A program made the position numbers and the translations under genes. The notes beneath the pieces are model-generated. The model was not told the origin of the DNA and did not search any database. It was given only the letters and a program-made list of their open reading frames with translations. DNA of 64,000 nt from Turnera subulata (Eukaryota > Streptophyta > Magnoliopsida > Malpighiales > Passifloraceae): positions 363,132 through 427,131 of the forward strand of contig JAKUCV010007280.1 in assembly GCA_028386065.3 (NCBI GenBank), in the 5' to 3' direction. Of this stretch, positions 20,225 to 31,039 are shown one piece after another. Position 1 is the first letter of the stretch; each line of letters starts with the position of its first letter.

Positions 20225-22916
20225 CCCTCTCTCTCTTTCTCCTCTCCCCATCTTCTTCTTCCTCACACCCGCCGACCCCTCACCCGTGCCTCCACCACCT
20301 GCACACCTCCACCACCAAAAGCCGCCATCCCCTTCATCTCCTTCTTCTCCTCCTCGCCTTGCCACTGTCCCGAGAAGCCCGTCGCCGTCACCTGTAGATC
20401 GCGCGACCCGACGCCGACGCGACCCGAGCTTGCCTCGTCTCTCTCTCCCTCGTGTACGCCGCCGACGGTGCCTCCTTCCTCCCTCGCGTCTGTCGCCCGA
20501 CGTTTCCTCTCCTCGCGCCGCCTGTCCTCGCCGTCGCTGTTGCTCCACAGTCGTCGCTGCCTCTGCAAGTTGAAGGTGAGTCGTGACCCGGTTTGTGTGG
20601 GTTTGGGTCGCGAGTCGACCCGGGTTGCTGGATGGGTTGGTTGCGGGGTTTATATGGTTGGGCTGAGTATATGTGGGCTTAGGTTGGTTTGGCTGGGCTG
20701 ATGACGGTTTGGGTTGGGTTGGTTTAATGTCTTGGGTTGTGGGTTTGATGTATGGGCTGTGATGAGTTTTGGGCTTTGGTTGTTGGGCTTGGTCTGGTTT
20801 GGCTGGGTTGCTTGGGCTGTGGAACTAGGCTTGCAGCCTTGGCCTGGCCCTTGTACTTGGGCTTGGTCATGGGCTGCATAGTACAGCCCAATCCGATAAA
20901 AATAAAATAAAATAATAATAATAAATAAATATAGAAATAAATATAAATACATATATACATTCTGGAAATATATTTATATTATAGAAATATATATATATAT
21001 ATATTGGGAAATTATGATAATAAACTATTTTTGGAAATTTGTATTATGGTATACAAAAGAAATAGTTTTGAGAATATATATAATTATTATCTTTGGAAAA
21101 ATATATATGTATATTTGTGAAATTTGTATTTATTTTCTGATAAAAATATGTTTGTATGATTATTTCTTGGAAATATGGTTTTCTAAAGTTAATAATATTT
21201 GGTAATTATATTTTGGTAAGAATAATATTTTATGGAAATTACTTTGGAAAATATACACATATGTAATATCTTCTAGGAAATTATACAATTTATTATTTTG
21301 GAAAAAGTATAGTTATTTGTAAAACATTTTGAAAAGAATTTTAATTAAAATATGGTACCGAAATTATATTCGGATATACGTACGGTATAATATTTTCGGT
21401 AAAGAATGATAATAAAGGATATGAACCGGGATGGGTTTATTTTGCAGTATAGCATCATGTCATACTCTTATGTGCATCTTATGTGAGTATATATTGTTTT
21501 GTTGAATAGGTTTTGATATCGGACAGTTCCCCGAGGAACCGGCTTTGGACCGGTTGATGTTTCCAGGCTTAAGTAACGGCTAAGGTGAGGATAAGTAAAT
21601 GTCTATATGCTGCCCGTAATGCCAAGTTTTTGTGTGCCTAATATATGTGATACCTGCTGGTATGTTCCTACTGTTGTGGCTGTTAATGGTTGATGTGTTT
21701 TGAATTAAAATGATTGTTGCTATTATCGATGTTGATGGAATTATGGCTATTGTGGAGTTATTGTTATATCTGTTGCATGTGATTGGCTTGTTGTAATTTG
21801 AATTAAGTTGGTTGTTGTCGTAGTTGATGCCGATGGAACTGTTGATACTGTTGAGTTATGATTATTGTTTGTGATACAAGTGAGTTGGGTACTTGGGGTA
21901 TCGGTTGAGATTACAGTTGTTTTGGGTTAAGATATGACTTGTCCAGACGAGCGGAGAGGCCGTGAGCCTGCTCGGGATAAGAGGTGATGTTTTGTCGTCG
22001 GTATAGTGATAGACAAGTTTAATAATTAAAATGGAATCACTTAGACGTTAGTATCACGGTTAAATGTTGGAACAGCCAAGAGATGGTAGTCTTGGGAGCC
22101 TTAGTGGCTTGTGCCTGCTCCCTGTTTATGTTATGGTACTGGGGGAGACTTAAGTGGTTGGTCCTGCTGCCTGTCTGTACCGAGTTGTTATTTTAGGCAC
22201 TGGGGGAGACTTAGTGGTTGGTCCTGCTCCCTGTCTGTGCCGGATTATGATTTTGTTTATGGGGAAGGACCCCAGGTCTAGCTAGATCGGCTACCATGTG
22301 CGATGACCAACTTTTAACCAGTGATAGGGGCCCTACCTAAAATTTGGAATAGTAAGTCTAGGATGAACCAAGAACTGTCTAGTCGGTGTTTGATTCTTTC
22401 TGTTCTTTACTTCCTGGTTATATGTTTACTTGTGACTTGATTATAAATTGTTTGGTATTCTGATTGTGACTTGGTTATTATTGGTTGCCTGTGTATTCAT
22501 ATTTACTTATATATTTCACCCGGTGAGCACTTCGGACTCACCCCTCGGCTACCTGACTCGGTCACGTAGTTTGTTTTTTTGCTAGTACAGGTTTGTACCA
22601 GACAAGCTGTGGCATTGCCCTTGGATAGGACTCGGATCTATTAGTTGCATCATGTGTCACATACAGTGTCTTGTGAGTTTTTAAGTCTTCCGCTGTGCTG
22701 ATATTTGCTTCCGCTGTGTTGTTGAGCCGAAGGGCCGAATACATGTTTTGACATGTTTATGTTTTTGAGCTGTTGAGCCAGTTTCCTATTATATCATGTT
22801 GGGCTTTTGAGCCGGTATTCTTTGTTATACTCTGTAGGCTGAGTCGTTGTTGGTCGGATCGTCACAGTTCCGGCACGTGTTTACTGTGTATGGTAAATAC
22901 GGGTCGGGGCGTTTCC
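19774..22916 (+). mobile_element. Element 2 5' LTR
   Basis: 3143 bases. It includes a hairpin at 19833-19878, a (CT)n run near 20197-20221, a GC-rich stretch to 20575 ending in AAG|GTGAG, an AT-rich stretch (20900-21440), a putative mini-exon at 21510-21584, a diverged tandem block built on GGGGGAGACTT...GGTTGGTCCTGC (about 22137-22240), a stem-loop at 22522-22542 and the terminus ending GGGCGTTTCC before the primer site. Confidence 0.88.
21510..21584 (+). other. Putative mini-exon in LTR (Element 2, 5' LTR)
   Basis: 75 bases between an acceptor-like TTGAATAG and a donor-like AAG|GTGAGG. One frame reads DIGQFPEEPALDR and closes with TAA at the donor. Equivalent blocks occur in every LTR subfamily of Element 2/3 type in the window. 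Confidence 0.4.
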
Positions 22917-22936
22917 TTTTGGTAGCGGAGCGGGCG
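22917..22936 (+). other. Element 2 primer-binding site
   Basis: TTTTGGTAGCGGAGCGGGC directly follows the 5' LTR. Confidence 0.75.
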
Positions 22937-23181
22937 TTAGGTCTTGATGGGTAGTCCTTGTGTGTTTGTTGTTGTTGTTCGCATAGTTCACTCCATTTGT
23001 TTATTATTTTATATCATTTAGTTAGTGCATTATGGATCCAGTCATGGGACGCCAGCTTGCTGCAGAGCATACACATAAGAGGTATTTGATGCCATACATG
23101 CAAAAAAGAAAAAAAAGATATAATATTATTTTACAAAAACATATATTATTTATTTTGCAAAGGAAAAACATATCTTACTTC

Positions 23182-23264
<83 letters not shown>
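23182..23264. repeat. (ATT)n microsatellite, ~28 units
   Basis: An uninterrupted ATT/TTA run of about 83 bases, ending 4 bases before the stop codon of ORF1. Elements 1 and 3 have short ATT-rich runs at the same place (13338-13360 and 52715-52740). The long poly-Tyr open frame here is a product of this run. Confidence 0.95.
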
Positions 23265-23265
<1 letters not shown>

Positions 23266-23268
23266 AAT

Positions 23269-23952
23269 CTATCTTTGGGGTACAACGTTGACACGGAAGC
23301 TATTGGGGCCATTGGTGATCTTGACCCTGATGCTCTTGTTCCACGAGAACCACATACCGCCGGTGTTGTTCTGGCCAGGAAGCTCGAAACGGTTTGTTGT
23401 AGGGAACCGCAGTGGTATGGCACCGTGATTCTCTTCGGGCTGCCACTGGGTTTCTGTTAGCAGAACCATGTTGGGTTTGTACTGGTTCTTCAGATCCCTC
23501 AGTGTGAGCACGAACTCATGGGAATGTCTCGCGATCCCTCTACAGTTCCAGAGTAGCAAGCACACCTTTGGCCAGGTAATGGGTAACCTAGCCACGCGTG
23601 GAAGGCTCCGAGCAGTCATCGAGAACTGGTAGTAGCTGCCATGTTCCAGGTAGTGATAGATGGACTCCAGGTTGAACTCCTCAAGTCTTTCGGAGATGAA
23701 GAACATGAAGGAGTTGGCCGAGCTGTAGAAGGAAGTTCTCAGTGTGCCTTGATCCTCTAGGAAGAACGTCTCTTCCATGGGATTGAGGTAAAACCTGGAT
23801 GAGTACAGCTCGTCGACAAAAACCAGACGAGGATTTCTGCTGAGTTCGACCGGTAGTTCCTCTTTTCGCTTATTGATGAGGCTGTAGACCAGCCGGCTTT
23901 TTCTGCCGAGGGAAGCACCTTCGACAAAAAAGACAGACGATGGTGAAGGCAT
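23269..23952 (-). CDS. ORF1: 227-aa antisense cargo protein (Element 2)
   Basis: Intact and exactly 227 codons, collinear with 13356-14039 and 51975-52658 with no insertion or deletion. Conserved blocks include FFVEGA near residue 8, LVFVDELYSSRF at 43-54, MEETFFLEDQ at 59-68, LLWNCRGIARHS at 133-144, TLRDLKNQYKPNM at 150-162, LLTET at 164-168, ELPGQNN at 190-196 and GGMWFSWN at 198-205. The C-terminal part looks like the first half of a LINE-type EEP endonuclease domain, without the later catalytic residues. TATAAAAG lies 127 bases upstream. Lack of stops despite clear amino-acid divergence from the other two copies suggests selection on the protein. Confidence 0.8.
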   Translation of the reverse strand: MPSPSSVFFVEGASLGRKSRLVYSLINKRKEELPVELSRNPRLVFVDELYSSRFYLNPMEETFFLEDQGTLRTSFYSSANSFMFFISERLEEFNLESIYHYLEHGSYYQFSMTARSLPRVARLPITWPKVCLLLWNCRGIARHSHEFVLTLRDLKNQYKPNMVLLTETQWQPEENHGAIPLRFPTTNRFELPGQNNTGGMWFSWNKSIRVKITNGPNSFRVNVVPQR

Positions 23953-24071
23953 GGTGTTGGATGCGTTAGTGTTTGACGCGTTTTTGTTTTTGTTTCCTGG
24001 ATGTCGTGTCTTTGCCTGAGCATTTGTTTTACTCTTCGGATGCTTTGTGGTTTTTGCTTTCCGTTGCTTGC

Positions 24072-24079
24072 CTTTTATA
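24072..24079 (-). promoter_or_regulatory. TATA box of ORF1 (Element 2)
   Basis: The minus strand reads TATAAAAG, 127 bases before the ORF1 ATG; the octamer is the same as in Elements 1 and 3. Confidence 0.6.
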
Positions 24080-24396
24080 GAAAAATGATTTTCTGTTTTT
24101 CAAAGTAAAAACTCTACTTAATTTCAAAATAAAAAAAAAAGAGTAAAAAAAAGGAGAAAAAGAAGAGAGAATATACATATATATAAATATAATATTCTTC
24201 GGGGATAGAGAAAGTAGAATCTTTTTACAAACTCCCAACTGTTTCCGATCTTCGAGGTTTTGTTTTTTGAAAATTTTGCTGTTGGTTTGGTTTTTGCTTC
24301 AAAGCTTTACATGTTTTCGGGCTACAAACATGAGTGTTTTTCAGCTCGTTTCCATCTTGCTATTTTCTATTACGTTTGGTTACCTTGCTTTTCTTG

Positions 24397-24810
24397 ATGG
24401 CTTTTCCTACATCTTTTATCACGTGCATCCGTGGCCGTTGTGGCCAGTCTGATGGGACGATACCTCGAGTAGAGTGCATGTACGACAAGGCTGCATCTGT
24501 TTGGACATCGTGGAAGGATACGAGATCCGAAAGACGTTCTTGGCTCTTGTGGACCAGCTGGATGTCGTTTATTTCGAGGCACACAGTACGTGCTTGTGAA
24601 CATCACCGTGCGAGAAAGCAGACGTCTTTTCATGAGGAACCGATGTTCCCGTTAGCTGTGTATGTTGCATTTCTCGGGTTCGAGAATGTGTATGACCAAT
24701 CTAGAACGCCGAACATGGAACGAGTTTTGTTTTGTTTTAACTTCTTTATGTTTTGGTTTTATTGGACGAGTTTTGTTTTTAATTTCTTTATGTTGAATTT
24801 TACATCCTAG
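24397..24810 (+). pseudogene. Degenerate GRF zinc-finger gene (Element 2)
   Basis: Aligns with the Element 1 GRF gene at GRCGQSDGTIPRVEC and SVWTSWKD. The NPGRRF...GGC..FFQW core is then lost through substitutions and frame loss. The remaining open frame continues with unrelated residues and ends in a hydrophobic stretch. It cannot form a GRF finger. Confidence 0.65.
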
Positions 24811-24947
24811 TTGTTGATTTTTGTTCTGCTTTGAGAAGTTGATTTTCTTTTAACATGAGATTTTCATAACTGGAAAGGAAAGGTTTGTTTTAAAAGAAAG
24901 CTTGTTTTATTTATTTCATAACGGTTTTACAACGGAGAAGAAGTACT

Positions 24948-25347
24948 CTATTGACTTACATGCTTCTTCAGGTCTTTTACAAGCCTTTTTATGTTTTCCA
25001 TATGTGGGAAGAGTTCTGCACACGCCAGTTCTATCTGCAGCACCGCCGAGCTGACCTTCCTCAGCGAGACGTTCAGCTGTGTTAGTTTTTTGCAGTGGTG
25101 TGCTGCTTTCAGTCGTTCCTTTGCCCTTCCTATCTCCAGCGTCTGTGTGGTCAGAAGGCTCCTCTTTGCTGACATGCTTCTTTTGCCGTTCTGGGGAGAC
25201 GACCAAGTGTTTCTTCTGGCCGACGGTGCTGGTTTTGAATCGCTTCTTGGGAGGTTCTTCATCGGAGCTTGTCCGGAAAGAAGTACCATCGATGTAGCTG
25301 TCATCCTCAGAGTCAGAGGTAGTTCTTGTTCTCAGTGGAGAGTCCAT
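24948..25347 (-). pseudogene. ORF2 with a frameshift (Element 2)
   Basis: Starts MDSPLRTRTTSDSED and keeps SSDEEPPKKRFK and KEEPS. After STPLQ (about codon 86) it changes frame. The C-terminal helix (QIELACAELFPHME, then RLVKDLKKHVSQ) continues one frame over to 24948. The span of 400 bases is not a multiple of three, so one base has been gained or lost. The upstream TATA box at 25381-25388 is intact. Confidence 0.7.
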
Positions 25348-25380
25348 GGCTGTGTGTGAGTTGCCAGTCGTGAGGTTCGG

Positions 25381-25388
25381 TTTTTATA
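25381..25388 (-). promoter_or_regulatory. TATA box of ORF2 (Element 2)
   Basis: The minus strand reads TATAAAAA within CTATAAAAACC, 41 bases before the ORF2 ATG. Confidence 0.55.
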
Positions 25389-25528
25389 GAGGATGAGATG
25401 TCGTGAAAGGGTATAAGGGACAGAACGTGTTTGGACAGCTGGCAGAGTGTGCCATAAGCTTATCGTGGTAGGACCCACACATAAGATAAGGAATTTCGAG
25501 GACGAAATTTTTTTTAAGGTGGGTAGAC

Positions 25529-28500
25529 TGTAACAGCCCGAGTAAAAATTTAAATTTTTATCGGACTGTAAAAGTCTTCCTACAGTGATTTACCTCTTGA
25601 ATTAATCTTGGGTAACTAATTCAAGGTAAATCGAGAGTCACTTTTTTTCGAAACCAATGGTTTTCCAGCGCTCGAGATTTTTCGGTGGATTTTACGGGCC
25701 TAAGTTGGTATTTTTCGGGTCCCGAAATCCTCAGAAAAATCATACCAGAAAATAACTAAGGGGGTGTATCAGTTATTTTCTGGTCCAAACCGGACTTGCC
25801 TCATATGCAGACAGGCTGCATTATTGAGGCGGCGCAGTTCGTGCTTGTCTTCATGTGACACCCGTGCTTCATCTTTTGCCCGTGAACCTTCTTCCTTTTT
25901 CTTCTGGTTTTCTTTTCTTCTCTCCCGTGAACCCACATTCCCCTCTCTCTCTCTCTCTCTCTCTCTTTTCCCTCTCTCTCTCTCCTCTTCCCATCTTCTT
26001 CTTCCTCACACCCGCCGACTCCTCACCCGTGCCTCCACCACCTGTACACCTCCACCACCACAAGCCGCCATCCCCTTCATCTCCTTCTTCTCCTCCTCGC
26101 CTTGCCACCGTCCCGAGGAGCCCGTCGCCGTCACCTGCAGATCACGCGACCCGACGCAGACGCGACCCAAGCTTGCCTCGTCTCTCTGTCCCTCGTGTAC
26201 GCCGCCGACGGTGCCTCCTTCCTCCCTCGCGTCTGCTGCCCGACGTTTCCTCTCCTCGCGCCGCCCGTCCTCGCCGTCGCTGTTGCTCCACAGCCATCGC
26301 CGCCTCTGCAAGTTGAAGGTAAGCCGTGACCCAGTTTGTGTGGGTTTGAGTCGCGGGTCGACCCGGGTTGCTGGATGGGTTGGTTGTTGGGTTTATATGG
26401 TTGGGCTGAGTATATGTGGGCTTAGGTTGGATTGGCTAGGCTAATGACGGTTTGGGTTGGGTTGGTTTAATGTTTTGGGTTGTGGGTTTGATGTATGGGC
26501 TGTGATGAGTTTTGGACTTTGGTTGTTGGGCTTGGTCTGGTTTGGCTGGGTTTCTTGGGCTGTGGAACTAGGCTTGCAGCCTTGGCCTGGCCCTTGTACT
26601 TGGGCTTGGTCATAGGCTGCATAGTACAGCCCAGTCCGGTTTAAAAAAATAATAAAAAAAATAAAAATAAAAATAAAAATAAATACATATATACATTCTA
26701 GAAATATATTTATTTTAAAGAAATATATATTTTTGGGAAATTATGATAATTAACTATTTTTGGAACTATGTATTATGGTATACAAAAGAAATAGTTTTGA
26801 GAATATATATAATTATTACCTTTGTAAAAATATATATGTATATTTATAAAATTCGTATTTATTTTCAGAAAAAAATAAGTTTGTATAATTATATCCTGGA
26901 AATATGGTTTTCCAAAGATAATAATATTTGGTAATTATATTTTGGTAAGAATAATATTTTATGGAAATTACATTGGAAAATATACACATATGTTATATCC
27001 TCTAGGAAATTATACAATTTATTATTTTGGAAAAAGTATAGTTATTTGTAAAATATTTTGAAAAGAATTTTAATTAAAATATGGTACCGAAATTATATTC
27101 GGATATACAAACGGTATAATATTTTCGGTAAAGGATGATAATAAAGGATATGAACCGGGATGGGTTTATTTTGCAGTATAGCATCATGTCATACTCTTAT
27201 GTGCATCTTATGTGAGTATATATTTTTTTGTTGTATAGGTTTCGATATCAGACTGTTCCCAGACGAACCGGCTTTGGACCGGTTGATGTTTCCAGAGTTA
27301 AGTAACGGCTAAGGTGAGGATAAGTAAATGTCTATATGCTGCCCGTAATACCAAGTTGTTGTGTGCCTAATATATGTGATACCTGCTGGTATGTTCCTAT
27401 TGTTGTGGCTGTTAATGGTTGATGTGTTTTGAATTAAGATGATTGTTGCTATTGTTGATGTTGATGGAATTGTGGCTATTGTGGAGTTATTGTTATATTT
27501 GTTGCCTGTGATTGGCTTGTTGTAATTTGAATTAAGTTGGTTGTTGCCGTAGTTGATGCCGATGGAACTGTTGATACTGCTAAGTTATGATTATTGTTTG
27601 TGATACAAGTGAGGTTGGTACTTGGGGTACCGGTTGAGATTACAGTTGTTTTGGGTTAAGATATGACTTGTCCAGATGAGCGAAGAGGCCGGGAGCCTTC
27701 TCGGGATAAGAGGTGATGTTTTGTCGTCGGTTAAATGTTAAAATCACGGTTAAATGTTGGAACAGCCAGGAGATGGTAGTCTTGGGAGACTTAGTGGCTT
27801 GTGCCTGCTCCATGTTTATGTTATGGTACTGGGGGAGACTTAAGTGGTTGGTCCTGCTCCCAGTCTGTACCGAGTTGTTATTTTAGGCACAGGGGGAGAC
27901 TTAGTGGTTGGTCCTACTCCCTGTCTTTGCTGGATTATGATTTTGTTTACGGGGAAGGACCCCGGGTATAGCTAGATCGGCTACCATGTGCGATGACCAA
28001 CGTTTAACCAGTGATAGGGGCCCTACCTAAAATTTGGAATAGTAAGTTTAGGTTGAACCAAGAACTATCTAGTTGGTCTTTGATTCTTTCTGTTGTTTAC
28101 TTCCTGGTTATATGTCTAATTGTGACTTGAATATAAACTGTTTGGTATTCTATTTGTGACTTGGTTATTATTGGTTGCCTGTGTATTCATATTTACTTAT
28201 GGATTTCACCCGGTGAGCACTTCGGACTCACCCCTCGCCTACGTGACTCGGTCACGTAGCTTGTTTTGTTGCTAGCACAGGTTTGTACCAGACAAGCTGC
28301 GACGTTGCCCTTGGACATGACTCGGATCCATTAGTTGCATCATGTGTCGAATACAGTGTCTTGTGAGTTTTTAAGTCTTCCGCTGTGCTGATATTTGCTT
28401 CCGCTGTGTTGTTGAGCCGAAGGGCCGGATACATGTTTTGACATGTTTATGTTTTTGGGCTGTTGAGCCAGTTTCCTATTATATCATGTTGGGCTTTTGA

Positions 28501-28583
28501 GCCGGTATTCTTTGTTATACTCTGTAGGCTGAGTCGTTGTTGGTCGGGTCGTCACAGTTTCGGCACGTGTTTACTGTGTATGG
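25529..28583 (+). mobile_element. Element 2 3' LTR (3' end truncated)
   Basis: Starts TGTAACAGCCCGAG after the purine tract AAGGTGGGTAGAC. Collinear with the 5' LTR up to TACTGTGTATGG, where T-rich flanking sequence begins. The last 148 bases of the LTR plus 52 bases of flank are tandemly duplicated. It retains the mini-exon-like block and both stem-loops; the second stem has arms CTACGTGAC and GTCACGTAG at 28239-28259. Confidence 0.88.
27239..27313 (+). other. Putative mini-exon in LTR (Element 2, 3' LTR)
   Basis: 75 bases from TTGTATAG| to AAG|GTGAGG, reading FDIRLFPDEPALDRLM in the same frame as the 5' LTR copy, which has DIGQFPEEP. Confidence 0.4.
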
Positions 28584-28835
28584 TTATATATATTATTTAT
28601 TTTTCTTTTAATTGTATTAGTTTCTTTATTTCCCATTTTGACATGTTTATGTTTTTGGGCTGTTGAGCCAGTTTCCTATTATATCATGTTGGGCTTTTGA
28701 GCCGGTATTCTTTGTTATACTCTGTAGGCTGAGTCGTTGTTGGTCGGGTCGTCACAGTTTCGGCACGTGTTTACTGTGTATGGTTATATATATTATTTAT
28801 TTTTCTTTTAATTGTATTAGTTTCTTTATTTCCCA
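28436..28835 (+). repeat. Perfect 200-bp tandem duplication at Element 2 right end
   Basis: 28436-28635 and 28636-28835 look the same base for base. Each unit spans the truncated LTR end and about 52 bases of T-rich flank, so the duplication followed the LTR truncation. Confidence 0.92.
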
Positions 28836-28967
28836 AGAATTATATGTTATTATTCTGTTTAATATTTTTTCACCTTTTGTTTTTTTTACATTTGTATTCT
28901 ATTTGTTTCTAAAATTTCCTCAGTTATATTTTGCCCCCTTTTTAAAATTTTTATTTTTTGTTCTTTT
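28836..28967. other. T-rich tract, continuation
   Basis: Same style as 18932-19773. Probably the pseudogene intron continuing beyond Element 2. No feature seen. Confidence 0.4.
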
Positions 28968-29464
28968 TGTAACGACCCGGGTAAAATTTTTGTGATTTTA
29001 TTGAGTCGTTTTAACTCTTACAACGGTAAATAAAATTTTATCATTGAAATTCGAGAATTCTACCGCACCAAGTCTTCCGTGTTTTACTGGGAGTAATCGA
29101 GCTTCGCTTCGATCGCTAAAGATATACGACGTTTTGGAGTGTCTTCGCTAACCGAGCCTCGGAAATAATTCCAAGGGATTACTCGGGGTTTCTGAGCAAC
29201 CTTTACAGCAAACCGAGCCTCGGTTTTCAATTTCGAGACTTGAACGACGCTCAGGAGAATTAATCGGATTTTTCGAGCCCAAGTCGTATTTTTGGACTCG
29301 GGGCGGGAAAATCGAAAAGACGGTTATGCCCTTGATCCTTTTTCTTTTCTCTTTTTCTTTCTTTCTTCCTCGTTTTTTTTCTGCCTCACCCGTGAACGCA
29401 TGCATGGCGTGACCAACCACCCGCCAACCACCATGCATGACACACACGTTTCCAACCACCTATC
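28968..29464 (+). mobile_element. LTR fragment, TGTAACGACCC family
   Basis: Starts TGTAACGACCCGGGT and matches the first ~500 bases of the LTR at 62541 (GATTTTA.TGAGTCGTTT, GAATTCTACCGCACCA, GTACGACG-like words). It ends abruptly at the copia-derived block. Its remainder is not found after 32769, so it is truncated. Confidence 0.75.
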
Positions 29465-29768
29465 TGTAAGTTTCCCTAGGCTATATGACAATCATATACA
29501 AGCTAAAGATGCAGCGGAAGCAAAGGAAACTTAGCCAAGAACCACATGTGAAGTATATAAACCGTATAATAAAATTTCGTACCTTGTTCGGTTAAGGTCT
29601 TTCACCCAACTGCTGGAACCGAATCAGTTAGAGCCAGACAAAGGCCTCGCCCCTCTACGGTATCCACACGAACCGTGATCAAGGTGGTGTCGTCACACGA
29701 CCCAACTTCCGAGCACTCCCGGACTGGTGTGCTAGCAACAGAATTTCCGGGAGCATTGTGTGGTGTCT
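29465..29768 (-). mobile_element. Copia 3' LTR terminal fragment
   Basis: Matches 31040-31343. The first ~100 bases differ at many positions while the rest looks the same, which is uneven for two LTRs of one insertion. Confidence 0.8.
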
Positions 29769-29769
29769 N
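29769..29769. other. Ambiguous base (N) at a structural junction
   Basis: The only N in the window. It lies exactly where the LTR fragment meets leader sequence, so it may stand for a gap of unknown size. Confidence 0.9.
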
Positions 29770-29808
29770 TTGATGTTATGTAAATTTGGAAACCAAAAAT
29801 ACAAGTAA

Positions 29809-30592
29809 AACATCGATGTTTGAACTTGAACATCGATGTTGTGATGTGAGAATCCAATTCTCCCAACTTTTGGCAGCACTCAGTATTTAGGCCATATCCG
29901 GAGCTATAGAGCTTGGATTTGTGCAAACTTGGTGTCCCTGGAAAGCTAAGAAGTAGAGCTACAACTTTGCTGTTCAAGCCAGACACCAATTCGGCCTCCT
30001 TCTGCCCCAAATTTGCTGTTCAAGTCGCTGCAGTCCACAACATCGATGTTGAACCCTTCAACATCGATGTTTGGAGTTTGCGAATCCAAAAAACATCGAT
30101 GTTTTAAAGCCAACATCGATGTTGGAGGTTGCCGAACCCTCACAACATCGATGTTTAACATAAAACATCGATGTTGGAGGTTGCCGAATGCATAAAACAT
30201 CGATGTTGACACTTAAACATCGATGTTTGAGCACTTGAACTCCAAACCTTTTGGCAGTAGCTCAAAAACATCGATGTTGAACTCTTAAACATCGATGTTT
30301 TGAGTACTTGAAAGTTCAAAATCTTGGCAGTAGCATAAAAACATCGATGTTTACCATAAACATCGATGTTTGATCTCCTGGAACTCAATAACATCGATGT
30401 TATCTGAATTCTGGAATTTCAAACCAATTTGGCCGAGCTCAAATAACATCGATGTTTAACATTTAAACATCGATGTTGTTGAGTGTTAGCATGAGAACAT
30501 CGATGTTGGTCACACAACATCGATGTTTTGGAGATTCGGCCAAGGCCAATCTTCATGCCAACATCGATGTTGGACACACCAACATCGATGTT
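29809..30592. repeat. Second AACATCGATGTT palindrome array
   Basis: About 20 copies of the palindrome, mostly in pairs with 8-9 bases between, as in 4527-5311. The text between pairs is partly shared with that array (for example CTTGGCAGTAGC and TTTGGCCGAGCTC). This shows the array is a fixed part of the copia leader. Confidence 0.92.
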
Positions 30593-31039
30593 TTGGCCAA
30601 ACATTGCTTGAACGACAATCGTTCGAAACACAAACCGACACTCGGTTTTTCTTAGTCGAACTCTTCGACCTACTGCCATAAACATCTTGATTGATATCTC
30701 ATACCAATCAAGTGCTTGTTGTCAAAACTCTTTTGACAAATCAACAACATGTATATCACATATACATAATTGAATGCAATATGACATGATCATGCTCTAT
30801 CACATAAAACATATCATGTATATCTACAAACACATATCAAACATATGCATATATTTGCATGGCAAATCACATATACCTAAACAAACTCAGCATATCATTT
30901 GACAACACACAACCACATCATGTTCAAAATCACTTAGCATATCAAATACACAAAATGATTCCTACACATGCTTAGATGATCATATCACATATGCATCATT
31001 TATACGGTTTAGAGCTTCACAAGAAGGCTCCGCTACCAC

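Larger units (their letters stand above)
19774..28583 (+). mobile_element. Element 2: non-autonomous LTR retrotransposon with cargo genes
   Basis: 5' LTR 19774-22916 and 3' LTR 25529-28583 start TGTAACAGCCCG. The 3' LTR lacks its last ~30 bases (the GGGTCGGGGCGTTTC end), so no target duplication can be confirmed; the base string before the 5' LTR is AGTTA. The internal region 22917-25528 has the same layout as Element 1: primer site, antisense ORF1, degenerate GRF gene, antisense ORF2, purine tract. No gag-pol. It sits in the T-rich tract that resumes after it. Confidence 0.88.

Noticed and set aside
23032..23460. 142-aa frame with a long poly-tyrosine run
   Set aside because: It is the translation of the (ATT)n microsatellite plus the antisense of ORF1.
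19769..28590. AGTTA as target duplication of Element 2
   Set aside because: The 3' LTR end is deleted and only TTA could remain at 28584, so the duplication cannot be shown.
28463..28995. Two frames with the same N-terminus MSQFPIISCWAF
   Set aside because: They arise from the 200-bp tandem duplication of the Element 2 LTR end.
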